From Lingula anatina (lineage: Eukaryota; Brachiopoda; Lingulata; Lingulida; Lingulidae), in the NCBI RefSeq assembly GCF_001039355.2, contig NW_019775502.1, forward strand, positions 718,575-782,574: a stretch of 64,000 bases of DNA. The letters run 5' to 3'. Within the stretch, counting starts at the first letter, position 1, and every line of letters starts with the position of its first letter. A program made the translations under genes and the position numbers. The notes under the pieces were generated by a model. It had not been told where the DNA came from and made no database searches. It saw only the letters and a list, made by a program, of their open reading frames with translations. Shown piece after piece: positions 27,801-40,800 of the stretch.

Positions 27801-30800
27801 TGAGGGGGGAGGGTTGAATTTGCATGGTAGATTAAATGTTTCATTTGTAGAGACAATAATTGAGAATGCTGACATTCCAGAAATGAGTTGACCATGCTTG
27901 TGTTTTTTACATTATTCTCTATATACTGCCTTTGCTCTTTTAATTGAATGTACATTTTTTCTCCTTCACTGTATGCAGCCTTATTTTAGGATTGTTTGCT
28001 CTAAAAGGAAAGTAATGATTTGCATATTTGAACACGTATTGTCCTTTTCAGAAATGGCACCCAGCAACTTTGGCTACAACTTCCTTACCTTCATCATTTT
28101 ATACAACAACCTCATTCCCATCAGTCTTCAAGTGACCATTGAGTGTGTCAAGTTCATACAAGCTATTTTTATAAATTGGGTGAGTGGTTTCAGAATTTCT
28201 TCTGTCCCGTGACTAGTGTGACTTTTCCTCGATATGATATTTTATTTATAATTTTGGGAAAAAAACTGTCTGTAATTCACTGTCCAAGGTATTTTAACTT
28301 GTTAATTTGTGGTGAATTTTTTTTTACCGGACGCTGATTAATGAGGTAATGTTTATAATATGCTAAAAATAGATAATCTAAAACACTACCATGAATTAAT
28401 AAGACAAAATAAAATGTTTTATCATCATTATATTACAAAAACTTTTTAATAAAAAATCAAAGAAACTCGTTTAGATGTAAAGTAATAATAAACTGTTGTT
28501 AAACTTTTCTATCAACATTCAAGTACCCCTTGTTAGTGTTCTGCAGGTTTTGGTCCTGTCCTTTATTTTAGGATATAGATATGTACTATGCTCCCACTGA
28601 TACCCCAGCCATTGCAAGAACATCAAATCTCAATGAGGAATTAGGACAGGTGAATATGCTTTATTGAATGCTGCTGCTTAATCTTTGAAATAATTATTTC
28701 AATACCATTTTGCCAAATATTGATATTGTGCCATATGCTGTCAGTAATTAAAACAAGACTTAAAGGGTGCAGAGTCTCATTCCATTCTTATCAATTGACC
28801 AATCAGATGGGAAAATTTTTCACCGTGATTTGATAAAATTTTGTAAAAATTAGACTAAGTTTGTTTGTGTTTCAGGTGAAGTATGTTTTCTCTGATAAGA
28901 CAGGCACCCTCACAAGAAATGTGATGGTGTTTAAGAGGTGCAGCATAGCTGGGGTTATGTATGGGTTAGTATACATGCCATAATTATATATTATTAACAC
29001 AGTATATGACTGTATGTTATGTGCATACTTAAGCATTCTGTTAAAGTATATATGGATGAGTTAATGCATATGTTGCTATATAAAGCCCTTTTTACACTGG
29101 ATGGCGTCCTTTCTGTGTCCCATAGTATGGCCTCGTTTGACAGTAAAAAAATACTTTATGTGCTGACAACTGGCTGATCATTGAGCATTCATTTTGCAAC
29201 CAAATCGATGCTTGTTCCTCCTTTTAACAACCACATGCAGCGATGTCAGTTTCATGGTGGTACAAAGGATGCAGAAAAGATTCCATCAAGTGTAAAAGGG
29301 GTTTAAGGTTGTAATTCCTGGCATATATTACTGCTACTTTTAGTTTAACCAGATTGATATTCAATTTATGTATGCAAATGGAAAGCAAGATACTGTTGTC
29401 GGCTTGATCAGAAGAGCTCTGTCAAATATGCAGAGTACTGTAGAGTATGAATTGTGAAAGTTGTTATATCAAAACAGTTACTCTGCTACTTCAGTCAACA
29501 CGATGCTGATGACACTGATGTGTTTGATCCAACTCTGATACAAAACTTGAAAAGTAACCATGTAAGTAGTCTGCTGAATTCTTCACTCATATACCAGGTA
29601 CAGTAAAGCTATTAGCTACTTCAAAGGCAGTAGTGCATTCTAATAGAAAAAAATGGTGGAAACTTAGTTAAGAACTTATCTAAAATATACATGATTGTAT
29701 ATATACATGTATGACAAGAAGATAACTTCTGTCATTTCTAATGTAATTTTTTATATGGATGTCTTAGAACTTTGTTACTGAGACCAAGCTCATGCACTGT
29801 GGAGAGGGTTCCATTGCAGCTTTAAATTTTCATTGAATCTGAAGATGTGACTACATTTCTAGGTGTCAGCGAAGGTGATATCAGACTTTCTGTCCCTGTT
29901 GGCAGTGTGTCACACAGTCATCCCTGAGGTAGATCCAAATGATGAGAGGAATATTATATACCAGGCCTCCTCTCCAGGTATTGCCATATGAAATATATTA
30001 TATAAATATGACGCAATATTGGACAAAGTTGTTCCATTATGTTTATCAAAGTAACACCAATGAGAGATGGTTTAAATTGCAAAAAAAAAAAAAAAAAAAN
30101 CGTCAGAAGAAAAAACTTTTGAGAGAAACCTCAAATTAAAATTCATAAAGAATGAAACATTAAAAGTGAAATATTTGAAATTTGTAATTTATCAAATTTG
30201 ACATGTTTATGTTGAGTATTAGTGGTAAAATCTGCTTTTTTCTTTAGTTATTTGTGCCATATGACAGTCTCATAATTATATCATTCTTATGCTGTCACAA
30301 TGAAAATGTCCAGTATACACCTATAATTTATGCCTAACATGTATAGCTTTTATTACTCTCATGACATTTCAGTTATACTGATTCCAAACTCTTATTTCCA
30401 GATGAAGGTGCGTTAGTCAAAGGTGCCAAGAAACTAGGATTTGTTTTCACTCAGAGAACTCCAGAATCTGTCACAATAGAAGTGGTATGTTTTCGGATTC
30501 TCACATCTTTTCCCTTACAATTATGTGACTTCTGCTCCTCTCACACAGATGGTACGTCCAATACCACTGATGAAGTTCATCATTTTATGTGACTTAAATA
30601 GTTTAAGGGAAATACCCAAGTGAAGCACAGGTGTTATGAATCTATAATAATTATTATGATAGATCAACATCATAATTATAAAACCATTTTTTCATATGGA
30701 ATGAAATCACCTTCTTATGGGTAATATTTGTTTGCTAGCAGCTAAATTGTATGTAATGCTTTTTAAACTTGTATAACATATTTTGTCGGCTTTACTACTT

Positions 30801-33800
30801 TCATTAGGCAAAACATATAGACTTGGGCTTAGGTTGATTTTTTGACCAAAAGCAAACATCTGCAATTGCTTTATTTGGTTAATTATTATCTGAATGTCAG
30901 CTTCATCCAAGATAACATCAAAAGTTCCAACATTCCTGTCAACTGAATTTGTTGTTGTCTGATGGATGGATTAGGCAGCAATGAATTGCCTTTTTTCTCT
31001 GAATGGTCAGAAATGATAGCATTGGTCAATGTTATGCTCAAATTCACTGATATCATTATCTATGCTAACTATGTAATCAAGTTTAATGTACAATGCATTT
31101 GATGATAACTCATTTTAATCATCATGTATTTTTTACAGATGGGTACCCCTAAAACATATGAAATACTCAATGTGTTAGATTTCACAAGGTATGAAGGAAA
31201 ATGGGTAACTGACTCAAAAAAATTAATGTGAAATTGCATAAGCTGTTTTTCATACAGTGCCTTAGCTATTCCAAAGTGCCCATTAATTGATTTGTTGATC
31301 TTTGTTTGACCTTTCTGTATGTCAGTGAGTATAAAGAAATAAGTTAACTTTTATGCAGTCATCCCACTCATGCAGGTCAAAATTTTTGACAAATTTTTTA
31401 TAGATTGAGGTCTGTGTTTGAAGGTACATGTACTTATACAACTGAATGATTTCATAGTTTTAGAAAAAGAATGTCTGTGGTAGTGAAGACACCCAGTGGG
31501 AGGATCAAACTTCTTTGCAAAGGAGCTGTAAGTTTGGTATTTTTTTAAATAAATTCCAAATGCTTTTTATATTAAAAATATCATTATCACTGTGGTTACC
31601 TCGGAGCAGTATGTGCACATGTGAAAAGTAGATTTACATTTGCCCTCAGACTAGAAAGATTGAAGTTAACCTTGTTTGTGCCTTAAGGCAGGGTTATTGT
31701 GACAAATAATGTTGATGGTGATGATAAATTTGTACCACAAATTAAAACACTTGCATATGTTTTATGTTGGATGCCATAATATTGATTTCCTTTCCTTTCC
31801 ATAATATTCATTTCCAGGATTCTGTGATTTATGAAAGACTAGGCCCCGAACAACCATATAGAGAGGACACAATGAATCATTTAGAACAGTTTGCCAATAT
31901 TGGTAAGAAAAAAAACGTGTTATATCCAAATTAATATTTTGCCTATATAGAGTTGAAGAGTTGATTGCTTCAAGTGAGATCTGAAGGTTTTCAAACATTA
32001 AAAAAATATTATTTAATTTTGAACCTTTCTCAATTCTTTCCATTTAGGTCTGAGGACATTGTGTTTAGCTGAGGCGGAAATAGAGCCCGAGTTTTATGAT
32101 GAGTGGAAGCACACATACTACAAGGCCAGCACTTCATTACAGAATAGAGAAAGAAAGCTGGAAGAAGCTGCTGAACTTATAGAAAAGGTATTTTGTTTAA
32201 TGGCCGTGTATGTGAAAATATTAATAAGTTATGTTTACGCTAGTTTTATAATTGGGTGAATCTATAACTGAATGATTTCGTAAATAGAAAGATACTACCG
32301 GTATGTATAAAAAGAAACAATTATTTTGATCACTTAAAAGCACTGTCTTTATTTAACCAGGTGTGTTCACTGTCTCAACATCTAGACATGATAAATTTTG
32401 AAAAACTTATCGATCGAGTCAAACTTTTTTTCAGAATCTCAAACTTTTAGGTGCCACAGCAATAGAGGACAAATTGCAGGAGGTAAAAATGACATTTTTT
32501 TGGATGTATAAAATCTGAATATTTAAAATAAATTTTCTTATTGTATGTTAAATTTTCATACCCATAAATATTGCTAAAACTGGTTTGATCTGTACAGTCT
32601 ACAGACATTGTAAATCATGTAGTCAACCCTTAAAATTGATTTATATATAATTTCATATTTTGATTCAGTGCTGTAACAAGAGTTAGGTATTATAATTGAA
32701 TAGGGATGTCTTGTTTAAAGACAGTTATCCTGTAATCAGTCTTAATTTCTAACTTATAATCCACTGATATTGTTCTGTTGCCTGCAGGGTGTTCCAGAAA
32801 GCATAGCCAATCTAGCCAAAGCCGATATCAAAATATGGGTGCTAACAGGAGACAAGCAGGAGACAGCCATTAATATTGGTAACTACTTGATCTAGTTACT
32901 TGATAAATTATATAGGAATGGATAAAAAAATTTATCAAATTAGGGGTTCATTGAACACCTTCCAAGACACACTTTCTCTCAGCCTGAATAAAACAGTTAT
33001 GTATGTTTAGATGGCTGCACATTTTAAGATGATATTATATACAGGCAATCACCATAGAAGGGATCAAGTTGATTTCATTCCTTCACACAGGAACTTGCAT
33101 GCAATTAGCACTCATGATAATATAGCAATAATCAAAGGTTGCCATCTTTGTACACAATTACGGTCTTAACATTTTGAGACTGTATCAGTTGTACTTATTG
33201 TACTGATTTGAGCTGCTGTCTTTTTAAGTGGTTTATAATTAGTAGCTTTCCCCATTATTATCCAATGATTGATTCTATTAAAATAGCAGCCATGATAATG
33301 GCCTCTAAATAATGTATCTATTTGGTTGGATAAAAGACTTAGAACTCATGGTATTAAAACACAGACCTGAAAGTCAATTTAAATTATACAATATTAACAG
33401 AAAAAAAATAATATTACGTGCATGATAGCATTTCTGTTGGTATTTTTCCAGGCTACTCTTGCAAGCTTCTAACTCAGGGAATGCCACTACTTATCATCAA
33501 TGAAGAAAGCTTAGATGTAGGTTGCTTACAGCATCTAAGACATGATGAGTGTTTTTGAACTTGCCAAATATCTGAAACATTTAGTCAACAAATTGACATG
33601 TTGGCGTGTTTATCAAAGTGGATTCATTTTGGCATTAAGTAAAAAGAAGAAAATAGCTTCAGTTTGCTTTATTTGGTGTGATTCATATTACTTGTTATTT
33701 ATTTGGCATGAATGTTGAACACTGTTCAACATTGAATCACATCAGGAAAATGCAGTAGCGCATTTTTGTTACTTTTATCATTTGTTATTATAACAAACGT

Positions 33801-36800
33801 AAAATCCAACTTTTAGTTGCAAGAATAAATTATTTAAATTAGAACAAAAAGTGTAAAAATTACATAATGCAAAATAAAGCATAATAGAAATTTCCTCATA
33901 ATTCTAACCAATTTTCAGTCAACAAGAGAGACATTACGAAAACACATTGAGGACTTTGGTGAACAGTTAGGCAAGGAAAATGAAGTAGGCCTGATAATAG
34001 ATGGACGTACACTGAAGTTTGCCCTGACCTGTGATTGTAGGAAAGACTTTCTGGATATAGCAAAATCATGCAAAGCTGTGATTTGTTGCAGGTACATTGC
34101 ATAATTTGTGGTAGTTTTTGAAGATAATCAACATCCTGTACATTGTGCATTAAAATGGAGTTAAAAGATTAATAAAAGATGATTAAAAATTTTGTTGAAC
34201 CATATTTTAATTATTGTTTAATTATTTTTAATAAAATGGAAACTGTAATTCAGCAATGTCATGTTCATGTAATTCAATAATAAAATGTTTTCCCTGCAGA
34301 GTTTCTCCCCTACAGAAGTCAGAATTAGTAGAACTAGTAAAGTCTGCTGTCAAAGCTATAACCCTGGCCATAGGAGATGGTGCTAATGACGTTGGCATGA
34401 TACAGGTGAGAATAGGAAATAATTAACCTTTAGGTTATCAGTTTATACCTCAAGAACTTTTACATAGTCCATGAAATGTTATTGTAGAAAAATTAAAATA
34501 CAGTAACATTCAGTACTCTCTCTCAATATGCTGGAAGTGGGACTGAAAAGTGTGGATGAAGTATGTGGTATACAACATTATGTTCCATATGCTGTTGTTT
34601 CAGGCTGCTCACGTTGGTGTTGGTATCTGTGGATTGGAGGGCTTGCAGGCCACATGTGCCTCGGATTATGCTATTGGTCAGGTAGTAGAATTGATTTATT
34701 CTTATATGAAGCCATTAAAAAAAAGAGATGATGGCAATAGGCTTTGAAGTCATTTCAAAGAGATTTTTTTTCATATAAGATGGGCAGCTAAATATGGTAA
34801 ACTCAGATGCTGGCTGTAGGTTTTGTGGTCATTTCAAAGATTTTCTTATGAGGAGATATGAAGTTAAATTTGGTAAACTCAGATATTAACAATTGACTTT
34901 ATTCTAGAGTAGAACTTCAACTATTAGTAGAATGTCTTGTATATGATATGCGAAAAGAATCTTATAATTTTTTTTCCAGTTCCGCTTCTTGAACAAGTTA
35001 TTGTTTGTACATGGTTCCTGGAGCTATACAAGAACTGTGAAACTGATTCTGTACTCTTTTTATAAAAATGTCACCCTCTATGTTATACAAGTAAGTATTC
35101 ATTTGACATGATATAAATATAAAACAAGTGATAATTATTAAACAGAGGATATTTTTTATATACAGGATCAGAATATTTTGGGTTGTTAAAGAATGATTAT
35201 GAGGTGTAATAAAAGCAGTGATTTGCTTTTGAAAATAGCATTACGATAAAACATTAAAAAATACTATTATAAATACTGAGAGGTGTAAACGGTATACATA
35301 AAAAGTATGTTTATCACTTATTTAACATTCAGCCACCTTTTGCAGGCAAGTGCTGTCTTTATTTTTGACTTAAAATTTTTTCATCCATTACTTTGCATAT
35401 TTTCAGTTCTGGTTTGCTTTTATGAATGGCTTCTCAGGGCAAATCTTATTTGAAAGGTGGACAATAGGTCTCTATAATGTGGTGAGTGTTGAAATTTTAT
35501 CTTAAGTTTTTGATGGAGATAAAAGAAAATAATTGTACATATGAATTAAGATTTTTAAATGGGGTTTTAACATACTATGAGGAAAATTGATTCAGATTTG
35601 CAAATGGTATAATTTATCCCACTTCAAGCATTTCAATGCAATATTTTCTGTGCATGGCAACGGTGAAAAACCCATGAAAACTAAAGTATAAAAATGTCAC
35701 CAAAATTTTGTTTTCTCTGCTACAAAGGCATGTCATCTCATTTGATAAAAACTTGCTGACAGTTAAGGTTGTGATCAAAATAACTTTGATGATAGTGTTC
35801 CTCCTTTTATTTTAGTCATTATTTTTTTTTTTTACAATCAGATCTTCACAATGGCCCCTCCAGTGGTGCTAGGTCTTTTTGACAGGTACTGCAGTGCAGA
35901 GAGTTTGATGGAGTTCCCAGCTTTATATAGAACATCACAGAACTCAGATTTATTCAATGTCAAGGTAACTTTATATCTATATATATTATGAAAGATATTG
36001 CTTTAAATGATAATTTGCTTTGTTCTGAAACTGATGACTTAGTTAGGAGTCACAGGGTTACTTGTGTGATGATATTCAGAAAGTTTATAGCTTTTGTTTG
36101 ATGGGTCAATTAACAATTGAATAGTGTCTAGAAATAATGGGAATCCATCAAATAAACATAGAATGCAAGTAAGTGCAACTCGGCACTGTATTATAGTATT
36201 ACAGCAGGAGAGGAGGCTCACTTCATGAGCTGGAAATACATGCAGATAAGGCATGTCTGCGAAAGACTTTTAGAGTATACATTTTTCACTTCATATTTGT
36301 AAATCTTTTTGTTTTTCATTCTTTCAGATATTCTGGATGTGGATATCAAACTCAGTTTTCCATTCCATAGTTTTATTCTGGATGACCTTGCTAGCACTTA
36401 ATCAAGACATAGCATTTTCCACAGGTCAAACTGGAAACTATTTGTTTTTGGGAAATATGGTATATACAGTAAGTATCAGCAGCTAAAATGGGATAGCAAT
36501 TATTTCTGAAAATGTGATCTATATAGTAAGTGTTTATTGGTCAAGTTAGAAACCCCTTATTTCTAGGAAATGAGTCACACATTGAGATCCTGCCCACAGA
36601 TCAAATAAGAAATTACTTATTTCTGTGAAACATCATGTTAGTATGCAGTGATAGATTACCTTTTAGCTTTATTGATGAACACAGTTGATGAATACACATT
36701 TTTAGATTTGTTTTAGTTTAGAATAATATGTAATATTGCTACATGTGGTTTGATAGATTAGTGTCAAGTTCTGTTGATACATGTATCTGACTGGTTTCAC

Positions 36801-37733
36801 AAACCAAAAGTTCAGCCAGGAAATTGGCCTAAATTATTAGACCAAAATTTGGATCTTCAGTTCAAACTAATGTGAGTTGTAATGTCTTGCCTGCATTGGA
36901 CTACTGCTGATTAAACTTAGGTCAGAGTATACGAAAATTTTGGTCTGACAGTTTTGACCAATTTTTTAGCTTTAAAAGTTCTTTTGTTACACAGTTCCCT
37001 GCATTTTATCTTCCCTGTATTTCAGTATGTGGTAGTGACAGTGTGTATTAAAGCTGGTCTGGAGCACAGTGCATGGACATGGGTAAGATATAAACACACA
37101 ATTAAACACTAAATACTATTTTGTTTCAGTTATATGACTGTATCTCCCAGATAGCCAAGCACAAGCTTGTGTAGGTACAAATACAAAATGAGTTGTTTGG
37201 TTGTCTCTATCTCCAGTAAAGCACTGCAAGCATTTTACTTTCAAAACCTGCTTGGGAATATTGAAAAATGGAAAAAAAATATTAGGGTTGATAGTACGTA
37301 CTTCACAGAGGTTTTGAATTTACTTACAGATATTTTTACTAGCTGCCATTGATGCAAAGGGGAAAATGGTTGCATTTCTACAGTAGATTTTCTGTCCAAT
37401 AAACCATGAATATTGACTGTTCCTGATGCTCTAGTACAAGCACATAATGTTATGTTCCAGATATCTCACCTAGCCATATGGGGCAGTATAGCAAGCTGGT
37501 TCCTGTTCCTGATAGTCTACAGCCATGTGTGGCCAGCCATTGATGTGGGACCAGAGATGGTGGGGATGGTAAGTACAGTGGTTAAAGGCGCATACCCAAT
37601 GAAACTCTTGTTCTACAAAGATAGATCCAACTTGACCAAACAACTGACTTTCAGTATTCAGATATTATCATTACAATGCCTGCTACCATCTTGACTTGTA
37701 CTTTATGTCCCTAAAGCTTCATGTTAGGCTTTT

Positions 37734-37800
<67 letters not shown>

Positions 37801-40800
37801 TTTTATTTTATTATTATTATTTTTTTTTTGCATTTAAATTATCATAATGATTTTAGAGTAATGAATTTGTCATAAAAGACATTTGTACAAAAATGTTTTT
37901 AACTGCAAAAATGATGATGATTGATGGACAGATACTTAAAAACAGATAAAACCTAAAGTGAGGTAATTAATATATATAAGTAAGTGAGAACATGGCTGCT
38001 ATACTAGCAATAGCTTTGTCAAATGTGAATTAACTTACATTGTACATGAAGGACTCGAAATGACTTAATGTATATTTTTGTATTTTCAGGACGGTATGGT
38101 ACTTGGTTGTGGGATCTTCTGGATGGGTTTGATTCTTGTTCCAACAATGTCTCTTCTCAGAGATGTGGCATGGAAGGCGTAAGTCTACTTGCAAATTTGT
38201 AAATTGGAGATAAAGAGAGCTAAGAATTGAAATTTTGAGTAAAGGCCAATTATTTTCCTTTGTTATATTTTATAAAGGCCGCATACAAGTGTAATCTTTT
38301 TTGTGTACAGTTACTAAGAAATTGAGATGCACTAATGTATATACACACAACCTTAATTAAATTCTGGTGTTTTAAGAATTGTTCCTATGTAGTCTGTGCA
38401 CATGTGAATAAAAGTTTGTTACTATAATAGTTTAAAATGAAAATGTACACTTTATAAAATGGTAAATCATAATGTTGCAATGCTACTTGTTATATGTTCA
38501 TCAATGCCGTGTTGGATGTTGAGTATTGTTACTACGTATTGTAAATGTAACTCTTAGGATTGTTACTCCATCTGCTGTACACCTGAAAGCACATACATGT
38601 AGTCAACACAGATGAACTGATCCATATCACTTGTCAGTCACTGTATCACTTTCCAATTTCTAATAAATTTAAGACACTAAAATATGTGTCATTTTAACTA
38701 GTTAAGGCACTATGGTTTTCGATGGTGGTAATGAACATATAAAAAGAATATCGAATTAAAGAATCTGATATAAATCTTCTGTTTTGATCTGAAGTTTCCG
38801 CAGAACAGTCTTCAAAACATTGCGTGAAGAAGTACAAGAAAGGGAGATTGCAGGAATGGATTTATCCAGTGTCATTTTTAAAGCAACTAAGAAAAGGTAA
38901 TTGTACTTTTATGAAATAAGTTTGGGATTATCTTTTGATTTTGGTTTATTGTTATTATTTTTTTATTTTGTTTTCATTTGTTTTAGCTTTTGTCTCTCCA
39001 TCCCTTACTACAGTTATCTCATACAGTTGTTTTACTTGTCTTAAATTCCACAAACCTGAGGGTATTATGTAGTATTTTTTGTCTGGAAAAGTTTTTTTTT
39101 CTCTCTTATCATATTGCATTGCTTTTTAGTGCTCTTATCATATTGCATTGCTTTTTAGTGAATAAGTTGCTAGAACATGAATGGGACTCTGTTTGCACTT
39201 GTATGAAAATCTATGAAACAGAGTTATTCACAAAATCATCCTTGATAGTGAAAATGTAGACTTATGTCTAATATTAAAATGGACAGGAAAAGAAAAAGAA
39301 AACATGCACTTCTCTCAATCACTTTATAAAGTCAAATAGACATAAAAGCTCTATCCATAGTGATGACTGCACATATCAGTGATTTTATAAAATCTTGAAA
39401 CAAAAAAAATCCAAGAGGCAAAGTACTAATAGTGCTGTACAGAGTCAACTGTCAATAATTGCACATGCCATAGAGATAAACAATTAGGAGGTTGCTAGAT
39501 TTAAGTAATTTTTGTCAATGGATGAATAAAACCAGTAATAAGGAATAAAGAACACTGGTTGATCAGAGCTGGCATAACACTTGTCAGACAAAAATGCACT
39601 AGCATGGGTGAATCAGAAAACACTTGTTTGTCACAGGTTTATAGATGAATTCATCTCCTATATTTGTATGCACTGATTTTAGTGTGAGCATGCAATATGC
39701 ACCCTGATCAATTTTTTGTGGTGTATGGGTTAAATGGTGAGCTGTTAATCAATTTAGTGTGCACATGCTTATGGGTTGGGAACTCGATGTGTTTTTTTTT
39801 TTTTACCAAAAAAAGTTTTTGCAGTATGTGATGCTCTAGACACAAGTTTTAAGCGATCATTTATTTTAAAGTTAAAATTGAAGTTTGATAAGCAAAATAA
39901 CTTGAGAATATAGATTTATTGCCATTTTATTGATTAACAGTAACCAGTTGCATGTTCTTTGTCAGTTTACCATACGTTTATTTTGACAAACAATTCAAAC
40001 AATTCCAAAGGAAATACACAAAGGCATCAAGGTTATTGCTAAACTACCTCCCTGACATGAAAATTGAGTTCACTTTTAAGAAAGTGACGTCTCTTTTCTG
40101 TGATAGTTACTATTTCCTTAGGAATTTTTTGGGTGGTAACTCAAATAGTTTTTTATGTGCCAGATTAAGCAATTCGCATTTTTTCTTATGTGCTTTCATT
40201 TTACTTGCAGAAGATCTGTTATAGATAGTAAATCTGAGGTACTGAGTCTTAATTTATACACAATTTAAGATTTAAATATGCAAAAAACTAACAAATAAAT
40301 AAATGCTTATTATGATCTTTCATTAGTTATTGAGCTGTTCCTAACCATGCTTTTTGAATTTTTGTTTCATTTTTTCTTTTTTTTTTTTTAGTTTTGTGCA
40401 TTTATTTGTTTTACTTACTTGTGATATTTAAAATCACGTTAAGATTTGAATTTGGTAATGTTCATACTTATTTCATCTAATACCGAAAAAGATTTGTAAG
40501 ATAATTTAGCTTTTATGTTGACAACTAATGCAAATTATTGTCTATTGTGTATTTTTGATGAGAAATGTCCAGCTTTGATCTAAATTTTATACTAATGTCA
40601 ACTTTGAAATAATGTTTAGACTCACAGAGACGGCACGGTTGCTGCGGAATGTGTTCACACGACCATCAACAGCAACCATTCAGGCACCAGAAGCTCAACA
40701 GAGAGATCGTGAGTAATGAGTTACACTAGACTGTATTTGAAAACTTAAAAAAANNNNNNNNNNNNNNNNNNNNNNNNNNNNNNNNNNNNNNNNNNNNNNN

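Noticed and set aside
39952-40224. 90-residue open frame, also at 41767-42039
   Set aside because: Intronic, low complexity (Phe, Leu, Ser rich). Duplicated only because the DNA around it is duplicated.
40212-40239. possible 28-nt extra ATP8A exon (acceptor TTGCAG, donor GAG|GTACTG)
   Set aside because: It would leave phase 0, but the next exon needs phase 2, so inclusion breaks the frame.
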